From positions 1 through 64,000 of the IMG/VR virus record IMGVR_UViG_3300007640_000004: DNA of 64,000 bases; one strand, written 5' to 3'. This document shows positions 26,367 to 34,585 of the stretch, piece after piece. Position numbers and translations under genes: made by a program. The notes beneath the pieces are model-generated. The model did not search any database. It was not told the DNA's origin and worked only from the letters and a program-made list of their open reading frames with translations. Every line of letters starts with the position of its first letter. Positions within the stretch are counted from its first letter, which is position 1. This DNA comes from a virus.

Positions 26367-27323
26367 TTAGTAATTGTGGAGGATTGGGTTCCCCCCGTTA
26401 CCGGTAGGGTCGAGGTTGACTTTGATCCGGATGCCTCCTCGGTGTTGGTGGGCCTCGTTCTCCAAATGCTCGCGGCACTTGGACCAGTGAAACTCGGCGG
26501 CATCTAAATCTGAATTGTTCTCAGCGACCTGCCCCAAGAGGGCGTGCTTCATCACAGCCATGGTGGAGAGGTGGACAACATCCAGAGGGCCTTTTACGTC
26601 AACCCACTTACGCTTCATCAGGATAGTGACCTCCTTGGATTCGCTGTTCTCGTTGGCAAAGCGGTAGCGTCGTGATTCTGATAACTCGTCGAGGCGTCCC
26701 CGAGATATGACGAAGGTGTCTCCGGACGTTATCGGAACAGCCGACACCTTCACCTGTTCCGGAACTCCCCGATAGATAATCTGGTTTACAACCTTGGCTC
26801 CCTCTCCCGTGATTTCGGTGGTGCTGACGGAGGCGGACCCGTCCAGAGCTAACTCGGAGCTTTGGGTGGCCCCGTCTACGTCAATCCACTCGATGTAAAC
26901 TGTGCCGGATGAAGGAAGAAGCGTGGCGCTCGGGGAATCCGGCTCGACCTTGAAATTGTAGTCCTCGTCTCCGGTGGCGTTTCCTGTCGCCAGATCGATG
27001 ATCACAGGGCGAATCCCGTCATCGACCAACCCGAAGATCGGGGCGGGGCCGACGCTCGACATCCCCACCGTTTTGTAGTCCTGCCATCTGGCGCTGCCCA
27101 AATTCGGGACTCCGCCAATCATGGCCGCCAGCAAAGCCTCGTAGCCCCGAGGCAGTCCCACATAGGCGTGGTCGGTCGTGATGACCTTCTCGACCACGAG
27201 GTCGCGCCAGTTCCCCAGTGCGTAGAGCGTAGGCCCGAGCATATTCAAATAGTCCGTAAACTCATCGTCGCTGGGGACAAATCGACCAAGCAATGCTTCT
27301 AAGTATCCGACGGTTGCGGCCAT
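26367..27323 (-). CDS. Probable tail/connector structural protein
   Basis: This 318-residue protein has a helical N-terminus (about 1-60), a beta-rich centre (about 100-220) and a helical, His-rich C-terminus near residues 275-300. The helix-beta-helix layout is seen in podoviral tail-tube A or adaptor proteins, but I recognise no diagnostic motif. It is the first gene of the fibre-lysis transcription unit and has its own leaderless-type promoter, divergent from the gene at 27410. Confidence 0.5.
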   Translation of the reverse strand: MAATVGYLEALLGRFVPSDDEFTDYLNMLGPTLYALGNWRDLVVEKVITTDHAYVGLPRGYEALLAAMIGGVPNLGSARWQDYKTVGMSSVGPAPIFGLVDDGIRPVIIDLATGNATGDEDYNFKVEPDSPSATLLPSSGTVYIEWIDVDGATQSSELALDGSASVSTTEITGEGAKVVNQIIYRGVPEQVKVSAVPITSGDTFVISRGRLDELSESRRYRFANENSESKEVTILMKRKWVDVKGPLDVVHLSTMAVMKHALLGQVAENNSDLDAAEFHWSKCREHLENEAHQHRGGIRIKVNLDPTGNGGNPILHNY

Positions 27324-27329
27324 AACTAG

Positions 27330-27357
27330 ATGATACGGCTTCCCGATAAGTAATCAA
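27330..27357 (-). promoter_or_regulatory. Sigma70-like promoter giving a leaderless start
   Basis: On the minus strand TTGATT (27352-27357), a 16-nt spacer and TATCAT (27330-27335) are followed by 6 nt and the ATG at 27323. It overlaps the upstream part of the divergent plus-strand promoter region. Confidence 0.6.
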
Positions 27358-27371
27358 GCTCGCAAGTTGTC

Positions 27372-27400
27372 TTGAAAGATGGGAACGGGCGCTCGATAAT
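27372..27400 (+). promoter_or_regulatory. Sigma70-like promoter of the DUF115-like gene
   Basis: TTGAAA (27372-27377), a 17-nt spacer and GATAAT (27395-27400) lie 9 nt before the ATG at 27410. The transcript would have almost no leader. Confidence 0.65.
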
Positions 27401-27409
27401 GGGGTCATC

Positions 27410-28357
27410 ATGCCTGATCCTCACGACACAAGAGCCCTTATACGGGGGCCATTCAAACACATTGCCTACAACCCCTTCCGAGGTAACCCGATGTTCTTCC
27501 GCGAGAACGGATCATCCGTCGATCTCGTCAACCTTTACCTGAACCAAGGGCTATTCATCTGCCTCAATGGGCCGAGCATGGCAAAAGCAACCCCTCTGCT
27601 ACGTCCGGATCTCCGGAAAGCAGGGTTCATGACGATGGCCGTCAACAACGGGGGGCATAATTTGAGGCCGGACTTCTGGATTAGTTTAGATCCACCCCAC
27701 AGGTTCATGCCCTCGATATGGAAAGACCCCCGTATTCAGAAGTTCGTCCCGATGTGCAACTTTGAGCAGCGGGTTTTTGAGGATCGCATGGTAAAACAAC
27801 AGCCCAATGTCCTTGGATTCCGCAGAAACTCCCATTTTGTATCTGAGTCATTCCTGACGGAGGAGACAATCAACTGGGGAAACAGCGCCGAGCATGGGGG
27901 CGGGCGCTCCGTGATGCTTGTGGCGCTACGTCTCGCCCATCTGCTGGGGTTTCGACGGGTCTATCTGGTGGGCTGCGACTTCCACATGGCCCAAGACTCC
28001 AAGTATTTCTTTCCCGAGGACCGCACAGATCACGCGATCACCAATAACCAGAACACTTACAAGATACTTAAGGGCATCCTCGCTGAGTTGGCCCCGATCT
28101 TTGACCATGTCGGGATGCAGGTTTTCAACTGCACGGCGGGGAGCCGACTGGAAGCGTTCCCCTACTGCCCCCTCAAGGACGCGGTGGCTCTGGAGACTTC
28201 TCAGATTGATCTGAGCGCAACAACTCTCGGAATGTATAAGGGGCTTGCGGGTGAGACGAAGCCCGTCCCGAAAGATGGGCTGAGCCGCCGCAAGAAGAAA
28301 CGCCTACATCGCCGTAAATTAGACCGTAAGAGAAATCGTAGTGCCCGGCCCTCCTGA
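27410..28357 (+). CDS. DUF115/sialyltransferase-like protein
   Basis: This 315-residue protein contains FICLNGPSMAK (about 49-59), a nucleotide-binding-type glycine loop, and later GGGRSVMLVALRLAHLLGF (about 163-181) followed by VYLVGCDFHM (about 184-193). This pattern is shared by DUF115/MAF-like proteins and GT42-type sialyltransferases. The C-terminal 30 residues are very basic. It is the only plus-strand gene inside the 20.9-40.6 kb minus-strand structural block and has its own promoter, like a late-acquired moron gene. Transfer of a sugar to a surface glycan is inferred. Confidence 0.55.
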   Translation: MPDPHDTRALIRGPFKHIAYNPFRGNPMFFRENGSSVDLVNLYLNQGLFICLNGPSMAKATPLLRPDLRKAGFMTMAVNNGGHNLRPDFWISLDPPHRFMPSIWKDPRIQKFVPMCNFEQRVFEDRMVKQQPNVLGFRRNSHFVSESFLTEETINWGNSAEHGGGRSVMLVALRLAHLLGFRRVYLVGCDFHMAQDSKYFFPEDRTDHAITNNQNTYKILKGILAELAPIFDHVGMQVFNCTAGSRLEAFPYCPLKDAVALETSQIDLSATTLGMYKGLAGETKPVPKDGLSRRKKKRLHRRKLDRKRNRSARPS

Positions 28358-28642
28358 CATCGTAGTCATAGACGGGGGGTATGATGTAGGGATAGACGCG
28401 GAGGGGGAGAGTATTGTAGACGCCGCTGCTGGGTAGTTTTGCTCAGGCTGTGGGGGAGTCTCGGAAAAAGCCAGCGCCTCGAAAGGGTTGCTCTCAATCA
28501 AGGGGCCAAATTCAACAGGCGACGACTCGACCCGCGGCATCGGCCTAGCGTCATTAGGGATGTCAACTTCCACATCAGCCAACGTCCTGTAAGGAGAAGG
28601 AGGGGGGAGTTGAGTAGGGATAGCGTTGTCTTCTTCTATCAT
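28319..28642 (-). CDS. Small Pro-rich hypothetical protein
   Basis: This 107-residue acidic protein is rich in Pro, Ser and Thr and looks disordered. It is coupled closely to the upstream 434-residue structural gene (5-nt gap). Its 3' end overlaps the convergent DUF115-like gene by 39 nt. No family is recognised; a minor structural or assembly role is possible. Confidence 0.4.
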   Translation of the reverse strand: MIEEDNAIPTQLPPPSPYRTLADVEVDIPNDARPMPRVESSPVEFGPLIESNPFEALAFSETPPQPEQNYPAAASTILSPSASIPTSYPPSMTTMSGGPGTTISLTV

Positions 28643-28647
28643 CCCTA

Positions 28648-29952
28648 TTAGTCAAAGATCCCGTCAGTCAGGTCAATGCTTGTAGCGGTCACGATAAACA
28701 TGTCGAGCGCCGTCTTCTGGACATCGACATCAATCAGATAGATGTCGCTCAGGTCAGCGACGAAGCCCGCGGGGTAGGCTGTAATTGGGTTGGGAGTAAT
28801 CGCCCGATCCCGATTGACTGTGGTGGCCCCGATCTCCGTTCCAGACGAGTCATCCACGCCATTGAAAGTCCCGTTTACCGAGATGGCAACGCTGCCATGA
28901 AAGGAAGGAGGCACCCGATACTGCCGTGCCACCGCGCGGGCTACCGCAGGGTCTTCTGACCACGCCGAGTAAGCGACTGATATGTCTTCCTGTTTAGCCT
29001 GTGGGAGGGGGGTGCCTGCGGCCAGTATGGTATCAATGATGGTATCAGGGTCCGCGGTAACCCACCGCTCAATAACCGTCTTAAATGGTCCCGTGGCCGC
29101 AGGGGTGGTCTGAAAATCGAAGTAGAAATCCTCGCTGAACTGGGCGGATGTTCCCGCGTCAGTGGTCCGCGTCACCCAAGCGGCACGGTAGACCATGTCC
29201 GCGCTGTCAAGGCGAGGAGGGAAGTTGAACTTCTGCGCCCCGTAGATCGTGGCAAGTTCCCTGTCCAGTAGGTCTGCCACGGAGAGGGTTCGGGCAATCA
29301 GAACATCATGGTAGTTGTTGCCGTGCCGGACCTCATAGTTGGAGCCCGCTGCGTTGACCAAGGCATCATCGGACAGCACATAGCCCGAGGGTTTGATGGT
29401 CTTAGTCACATTGACAGTGGTCTCAAGGGCGGGATCAAAGAGTTGTTCGGTTACCACAGCCACGATGTAGCGGCGCTGCACCCCGATGTAGAGGCTGGAC
29501 AAAGGCTCCCCGAGGGAAACGATGGAGTCTCCGGCGAACCCGTAATCAGGGAACAACGTGTCAAGGGTGCCTCCGGCGGGGATAGCAAACTCGTCAGTCG
29601 CGCCGGAGTCGTAGTCGCCACGCTTGATGACATAGGTGCGGACCAACTCCTGCCCATCCCGAAGCTCATAGTTGTAGTCGTCCTGATTCTCCCTCTCTGC
29701 GGCGTAATAAAATCGGTAGCTCAGATTGTCGTTACCAATGGGTGCCACAAACACGAGTTCATGGTTGGGCCACACCCGAACATCTGGGTGCTTGGTGCCG
29801 TAGGCGGGGGGAGTGCGCCCGTATTTCCCCAGCGTCCCGTCAGAGGAGATCGGAACGGTTTCGAAAAACAACAAGTCCTGCACCTTCGGAGAGGCGAAGG
29901 TGAGGACTGTCTGTCGGCGGGGAGCCGGTTGGCGATTACGGTCTATCGGCAT
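28648..29952 (-). CDS. Probable structural protein (tail or connector)
   Basis: This 434-residue protein is beta-rich with aromatic residues and no membrane segment. It carries repeated Asp-Gly-Thr turns and VTKTIKPSGYVL-type strands. No family is recognised. It lies two genes downstream of the major capsid protein, where podoviruses encode tail-tube or head-completion proteins. The previous gene ends 14 nt upstream. The structural role is inferred from position and composition. Confidence 0.5.
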   Translation of the reverse strand: MPIDRNRQPAPRRQTVLTFASPKVQDLLFFETVPISSDGTLGKYGRTPPAYGTKHPDVRVWPNHELVFVAPIGNDNLSYRFYYAAERENQDDYNYELRDGQELVRTYVIKRGDYDSGATDEFAIPAGGTLDTLFPDYGFAGDSIVSLGEPLSSLYIGVQRRYIVAVVTEQLFDPALETTVNVTKTIKPSGYVLSDDALVNAAGSNYEVRHGNNYHDVLIARTLSVADLLDRELATIYGAQKFNFPPRLDSADMVYRAAWVTRTTDAGTSAQFSEDFYFDFQTTPAATGPFKTVIERWVTADPDTIIDTILAAGTPLPQAKQEDISVAYSAWSEDPAVARAVARQYRVPPSFHGSVAISVNGTFNGVDDSSGTEIGATTVNRDRAITPNPITAYPAGFVADLSDIYLIDVDVQKTALDMFIVTATSIDLTDGIFD

Positions 29953-29966
29953 TACCTATCGGGGAG

Positions 29967-30707
29967 TTAATCAAACTCGCCCCGATAGATCTTCAACGCA
30001 AGTTGTGTTGACGTAGCCTCGGGGTATTTGGCCCGTGCCATGTTGATGACGTCGAGCTTGGCCCGATCCATCTTGGAGTTCGGGTCAAAGGGGCCGCCGT
30101 GGGTGACCTCGAAATCAGACAGAGTCTGCTCGTCGGGGGCCGCTGCGTCCTCGACTGTCTCGCCTGTCAGGTCTGCCTCGTTTTCTGGTTGGGCCACCGG
30201 TTCAGCCAGTGAGGTGTCGACAGGGCCCGCGTCCGCGTCGTCGATGAACTCTCCTTGGGGAGGAGCCGCGACAGCCGTATCCGCGGGCAGCATACCGCCC
30301 TGACCAAACCAAGCCTTTCCCTGCTCCTGCGGTGTGGACGACGTATCCATCTCCGTAGCTGGTTTCAGGTCGGCCTCCGTTACGGCGGCAGGGGCTTTCG
30401 CGGGGGCTTTCGCGGGGGCTTTCGCAGGGTCGTTAAACCCCGCCCGATTAACAATCGCCTCAGTAGCCCCCTTCACCACTGAGGGCATCACGTTCTTCAC
30501 AACTTGACCCATAGGGGTGTATTGGAGGGGGCTGTTTTTTGCGATCTGCGCTATAGGAGACTTTCCTGCAAGATCAAGTGCCTTGGCGGGCAAAGACTTA
30601 GCGCGGAACTCGCCCACATCTTCATCTATGCCGTTCATGTATTCATCCAATTTTTTAGTGATCCACGCCGCGAAATCGTCTCGGTTATTATTTGGGGCCG
30701 TTGCCAT
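29967..30707 (-). CDS. Acidic hypothetical protein downstream of the capsid gene
   Basis: This 246-residue protein has a helical N-terminus (about 8-100), a repeated APAKAPAKAPAK linker and an acidic, Pro-rich C-terminal half ending in a short helix (LALKIYRGEFD). It begins 5 nt after a promoter -10 box and follows the capsid terminator. The layout (helix, Ala/Pro/Lys linker, acidic region) suggests a capsid decoration or internal scaffolding-type protein. No family is recognised. Confidence 0.5.
   Translation of the reverse strand: MATAPNNNRDDFAAWITKKLDEYMNGIDEDVGEFRAKSLPAKALDLAGKSPIAQIAKNSPLQYTPMGQVVKNVMPSVVKGATEAIVNRAGFNDPAKAPAKAPAKAPAAVTEADLKPATEMDTSSTPQEQGKAWFGQGGMLPADTAVAAPPQGEFIDDADAGPVDTSLAEPVAQPENEADLTGETVEDAAAPDEQTLSDFEVTHGGPFDPNSKMDRAKLDVINMARAKYPEATSTQLALKIYRGEFD
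30391..30426 (-). repeat. 12-bp tandem repeat (APAK linker)
   Basis: Three copies of GGGGCTTTCGCG (plus-strand reading, last base varies in the third) encode the APAK repeats of the 29967-30707 protein. Confidence 0.8.
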
Positions 30708-30712
30708 AAGTC

Positions 30713-30741
30713 AAAGTAGTGTAATTTAGGTAGGGTGTAAA
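30713..30741 (-). promoter_or_regulatory. Sigma70-like promoter giving a leaderless start
   Basis: On the minus strand TTTACA (30736-30741), a 17-nt spacer and TACTTT (30713-30718) are followed by 5 nt and the ATG at 30707. It directly follows the capsid-gene terminator. Confidence 0.6.
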
Positions 30742-30742
30742 G

Positions 30743-30779
30743 AAAACGGGGGCTGCGGATTTATCGTCCACAGCCCCCG
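30743..30779 (-). terminator. Rho-independent terminator after the capsid gene
   Basis: CGGGGGCTG (30747-30755) pairs with CAGCCCCCG (30771-30779), with two further inner pairs. On the minus strand it is followed by TTTTCTTT. It would separate very high capsid expression from the next gene. Confidence 0.75.
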
Positions 30780-30825
30780 CATCATGCCTCTGAACAGAAG
30801 GAAGTGCCGCCTCCTGTCAAATTGG

Positions 30826-32202
30826 TTAGACGGTGGCTACTGCCGCACCGCGCTTGAATAGAATGACGTAACCGAACTTTGGCTTGATCGGCTTCGTGGC
30901 GCTCGCCATGATGGCTCGGAAGTATCCGATGAGTCCATCAGGGTTTGTCTGGGCGTGCTTGATGTTCGTCCAGCGGTAGTCTCCTCGGAAGGAGGCTGCG
31001 TCGAACGAGATACCTTTAGCGCCCGTGGAGGGGTTGGGGATCTGACTCTCCATCACCTGTGGGTGCATCACGAAGGCGGACTCGTAGTCAGCCGTGTCAT
31101 ACGCCGCGTTGTCGGACATGATGCCCGCCGTCGAGGTGTAGGGAAGGACACGAGTGAGGATGCCCGTAGTGATGGTGAATCGAGGAGCGAGGTCATCGAT
31201 CAAGTGGTAGAAACCACGGAAGCCTTTTTCAACACCAAGCGGTGCGATCAACTCCGACACACGCGAACTGTAGCGAATATCATCGCGGAAGCCCGACTCG
31301 GTCTGGAGTGCGTAAGACGCCTCACTGGAAAGAACCAGTGCGTAGACCGGACGGCCGTTCTCACGGCCATAAGCCTCCATGCCCGCACCCATGCGGTTGT
31401 TGCGGTTGTAGATCTTGTCCAGAACCGCGTTGGAGATGTTGCCCGTGGGGGTGACATCCGTGTTACCGGAGCCCGAGGTAAGCAAAGTAACCGTGCCCGC
31501 GGTGCCGTTGGAGTCTCCAAGGGTCAGACCCTCGAAGTCATCGTCGGCGGTGCCTGAACCAGAGACTGCGTCAACAGTCGACAGGATCGGAGTGCCCGCA
31601 GTCAAACAAGGAACCAAGTTACCGGCGATGCGATCGAACTCATCTCGGTTACGGTTCTCAAGCGAGTAGCGAGTGGACTCCGTCATGATGTCCGTGACGG
31701 CGTTAAGCTGCTGATCGCGATGAACGGCGAACATCAGGTCTTCAAGCGACATCTTAGGCGACTCAATCGTTGCACGCTGGAGCGTGTAAGGCTTGAGTTG
31801 CTTGGTGAAGCGGATGTAAGACCGGAGGTCAGCGTTGGTCAGACCGGAGCCGACATCACCACCGAACGGACCGGCGGTCTGCTCAGTCGCGTCGTCAAGG
31901 GGCTGGGTGCCTTCCTTGGTGACGGTGTCGAACAGGTTGCCGGACTGAAGAGTCGCGAGATCATGCCACGCAAGACCGGGACTTGAACCAGTCGTATCCG
32001 TGGTGGGGATCGACCGCTCATAGACCAGAGTGGTAAGCTGATAGGACTGACCCTCGGGGAACGGAGTCTGAGGAACGAGATCCAACCACGGGGATACGTG
32101 GAGGGTGTTGGTGTAGACCTGCTGGCCGATCACGTTAGCTTGCTGGGCAAGAACGGTATCGAGTGCGGTCAACGCGGTATCTGCTGCTGCATTGAATGCC
32201 AT
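30826..32202 (-). CDS. Major capsid protein
   Basis: This 458-residue protein has N-terminal features common to HK97-fold capsid proteins of this size (SPWLDLVPQTPFPEGQSYQ, about 37-55) and a C-terminal FRGDYRWTNIK...NPDG segment (about 411-430) ending in a beta-strand with KFGYVILFKRG. No long delta domain is evident; the preceding gene supplies a separate scaffold-like protein. It has a 418-nt gap upstream with its own terminator, candidate promoter and structured leader, and a strong terminator downstream, as expected for the most abundant phage protein. Confidence 0.85.
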   Translation of the reverse strand: MAFNAAADTALTALDTVLAQQANVIGQQVYTNTLHVSPWLDLVPQTPFPEGQSYQLTTLVYERSIPTTDTTGSSPGLAWHDLATLQSGNLFDTVTKEGTQPLDDATEQTAGPFGGDVGSGLTNADLRSYIRFTKQLKPYTLQRATIESPKMSLEDLMFAVHRDQQLNAVTDIMTESTRYSLENRNRDEFDRIAGNLVPCLTAGTPILSTVDAVSGSGTADDDFEGLTLGDSNGTAGTVTLLTSGSGNTDVTPTGNISNAVLDKIYNRNNRMGAGMEAYGRENGRPVYALVLSSEASYALQTESGFRDDIRYSSRVSELIAPLGVEKGFRGFYHLIDDLAPRFTITTGILTRVLPYTSTAGIMSDNAAYDTADYESAFVMHPQVMESQIPNPSTGAKGISFDAASFRGDYRWTNIKHAQTNPDGLIGYFRAIMASATKPIKPKFGYVILFKRGAAVATV

Positions 32203-32503
32203 GGCGTTTTAGTGGGGTAGGATTGTTGTGCTAATGCGGTTGTCTGGACACAAGAGTCCAGTGGTGGGGTTACTTTTCCGAAGCCCAAGGACATAGGTGT
32301 CCCGTGGGGGCTGAGATCCTTCGGGTAAAAGAACGAACTGTATTCGCGTTAGCAGGGACAGAGCAACCCACCGAAAGATTATGAATGTGGAAACCTCGTT
32401 GACTTAGAACCGGAGATGGCCGGAGCACCGTTAGTCTTCTTGGTTATACGATAGACTAATCATACAGTTAAGAAGCGTCAACCACCAAATCGCGAAAAAG
32501 CAG
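32203..32503 (-). promoter_or_regulatory. Structured leader and candidate promoter of the capsid gene
   Basis: No gene is seen here. On the minus strand TTGACG (32476-32481) and TTAACT lie upstream of TATAAC, a plausible promoter. The leader can fold into several stems: GCTAATGCG (32230-32238) with CGCGTTAGC (32345-32353), GGTGGGGTT (32263-32271) with AACCCACC (32365-32372), CCGAAG (32278-32283) with CTTCGG (32319-32324), and hairpins CTGGAC/GTCCAG (32244-32261) and GGACA/TGTCC (32289-32302). The first two stems cross, so they form a pseudoknot or alternative states. Confidence 0.45.
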
Positions 32504-32539
32504 AAAAAAGTTCGGACCGGTTTTTACACCGGTCCGAAC
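32504..32539 (-). terminator. Rho-independent terminator after the scaffold gene
   Basis: GTTCGGACCGGT (32510-32521) pairs perfectly with ACCGGTCCGAAC (32528-32539). On the minus strand a run of six T follows (32504-32509). It isolates the capsid transcript from the portal-scaffold transcript. Confidence 0.85.
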
Positions 32540-32620
32540 CCCTAACACGAATGAATACAAGAACCAAACACAGAAACGCGGGTGATGAGCCCTGCGCTAC
32601 CGAGTTGATAGCCCTGAAAC

Positions 32621-34048
32621 TTAAGACCCTACCCCCATCTTGGCAAGCGATTGATTGACGGCATCAGTGAAACTTGGTGCCTGCCCTTGGTTAGGCGAGT
32701 AGCCGACCCCACCACGAGCGGGGGATGTGGTGGGTTTGGACCCTCCTCCGGCACTGGGCTCTGAGTCGTCATACTCAGCGAGCTTCGCAGTCAACTGCTC
32801 AATCTCCTTCTGGGCCGAGGCAAGATCATTGACCACCACAGGGAACAGCTTGGCCGTGGCTGCATAATACTGAGCGTCTACAGGATGCAGCGCCGCGACG
32901 TCCACGCCACCGACATCCTTCTTGACCTTGGCCAAATCGAGACCCTCCATCTCAGCGAGGAAGGGCACACGGCTAACGATCTGATCGATTACAGCGTTAG
33001 TGACGTTGACTCGCTTCTTGGCGCTCTCGGCAGCCGCTATCTCCGTCTGCTTCTGCTCCAAGAGTTGAGCCTCCTGAAGGGCTTCGTGGGCATTCTGGTG
33101 GAGGTTGGCTCTTATCCCCATCAACTGGTCCACTTCATTCATGACCTGAAAGACCTTGGCCTGATCCCGCGGCCCCGCTCTCTCCAGTAGCTGCTGAATG
33201 CGAACGTCGCGGGGAACGTATGGGGAACCGTCAGCGTCGAACTCAGGGAGGTTGTTGGGGTCTTCAGCCTCAGTAATGAGGTCGATCAGGGCATCTCCCG
33301 AAGCTCCGGCGCGGTCGGCCACCTCGTCAAGAATGGCCAGCCGTTCTACGAGGGGCTTGGTCACAGCTTCTTTGTATGCGCGAGTGTTCTCTAAATTAGT
33401 GAACGTCTGCTGGCGCTCAAATTCTTGGATGCGCGTCTGAAGCTGCTCAACATTGTCAACCTGCATCGCGCCCTTCAACTCGTTGAGTTGGGCCTCCCGT
33501 TGAGAAACTTGGGCTTTCAACTCCTCGTTCTCCGTCAGCACTTGTTTGCGCTGGCTCTTGATGCGCTCAAATGCCTTGGCTGCTTTCGCAGTCCAGCCTT
33601 CGGTGCTGGTCATGTCGAACTCAGCAATGTCCGCAGTGGGGTCACCGTCGTCGATGCGGGCTGCGGGAGTTTCCTCGCCGCCCTCACCATCCTTCTCGGG
33701 GGTTGGCTCCTTAGCCGCAGGTTCTCCCTCGCCCTTGTTCTGGTCGGCGGCAGCGCCGGGATCATCCAGTGCCGCGAGCGCATCGTTGACCGACTTGGTG
33801 AAGTCAAACTTCTCTACCGGCGCGGGCTCCGCAGGCTTGATATCTGCTACCGAAGGAGTGGGCTCCGGCTGAGGGTGCTGGGGTTGCACCTCAACCGCGG
33901 GATTGAAATCCGGAGTAGGCTGCGAGGGGGCTAGATTAACGGGCTGCTTCGGTTGGGCAATCCCATCAACCACGTTATAGGCAGAGCTTGGGGAGTTGGG
34001 AGTTACAGGGCTGTCAGGCAGCGTGATGACGGGTAATGGGTCGGACAT
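32621..34048 (-). CDS. Scaffold-like protein
   Basis: This 475-residue protein has a Pro/Glu/Ala-rich disordered N-terminal 150 residues, a long predicted coiled coil (about 160-330, rich in Glu, Gln, Leu and Arg) and a Gly/Ser-rich C-terminus. That composition and its place between portal and major capsid genes fit a capsid scaffolding protein that guides procapsid assembly and then leaves. No protease motif is visible. A strong terminator follows the gene. Confidence 0.65.
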   Translation of the reverse strand: MSDPLPVITLPDSPVTPNSPSSAYNVVDGIAQPKQPVNLAPSQPTPDFNPAVEVQPQHPQPEPTPSVADIKPAEPAPVEKFDFTKSVNDALAALDDPGAAADQNKGEGEPAAKEPTPEKDGEGGEETPAARIDDGDPTADIAEFDMTSTEGWTAKAAKAFERIKSQRKQVLTENEELKAQVSQREAQLNELKGAMQVDNVEQLQTRIQEFERQQTFTNLENTRAYKEAVTKPLVERLAILDEVADRAGASGDALIDLITEAEDPNNLPEFDADGSPYVPRDVRIQQLLERAGPRDQAKVFQVMNEVDQLMGIRANLHQNAHEALQEAQLLEQKQTEIAAAESAKKRVNVTNAVIDQIVSRVPFLAEMEGLDLAKVKKDVGGVDVAALHPVDAQYYAATAKLFPVVVNDLASAQKEIEQLTAKLAEYDDSEPSAGGGSKPTTSPARGGVGYSPNQGQAPSFTDAVNQSLAKMGVGS

Positions 34049-34102
34049 GGGTGTAGTTCAGGGTATGATGTTAATTTAGATTACGCATGAAACGGATAAC
34101 GG

Positions 34103-34558
34103 TCAAGACTCGCTATCAGGAGTCTGATCCGGAAGCACAGGGATCTCGGGCAGCTTGGACATATCGTAGCGGGGCTTGACATAGGCGTATTCCTCCATGC
34201 TCCCGTCGTAAGTTTCGTGCTTATCCCGTGCTCGGGCAGCGGCTTGCTCCAGTCGGCTGGCCACATTGGGGTCGGTCAACTTGCGGAGAATGTCCTTGAT
34301 GCAATCAGCATATCCGGCATACCACCCCAACGAAGCGTCGGCATTGATGTTGGGCGCGGTGACCCCCACCTGAGTAGGCTGGGCCATATCCAAAAGAACG
34401 GCCAGTCCTTTACGGAAGACTGGGTTGTCGACGATGCGCCGCATCTCGGGAACATTCTCGATGCCCTCATACCAAGACTGGTAGGACACAGGGAGAGGAA
34501 GGGGTTCGCACGGAGGCGATTCGGGTTCAGGTTCGGGGGCTTTCTTTTTCAGGGTCAT
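34103..34558 (-). CDS. Hypothetical protein between portal and scaffold
   Basis: This 151-residue protein has a Pro/Glu-rich start, a helical centre (about 35-120) with conserved-looking GWYAGYADCIKDIL, and an acidic tail. No family is recognised. Its leader shares 14 nt (AACCCAAAAGTGCC) with the leader of the gene at 40607. It may be a head-completion or minor capsid protein, inferred only from its place 27 nt after the portal gene. Confidence 0.5.
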   Translation of the reverse strand: MTLKKKAPEPEPESPPCEPLPLPVSYQSWYEGIENVPEMRRIVDNPVFRKGLAVLLDMAQPTQVGVTAPNINADASLGWYAGYADCIKDILRKLTDPNVASRLEQAAARARDKHETYDGSMEEYAYVKPRYDMSKLPEIPVLPDQTPDSES

Positions 34559-34585
34559 ACTGAGGCACTTTTGGGTTTAAAGAAA

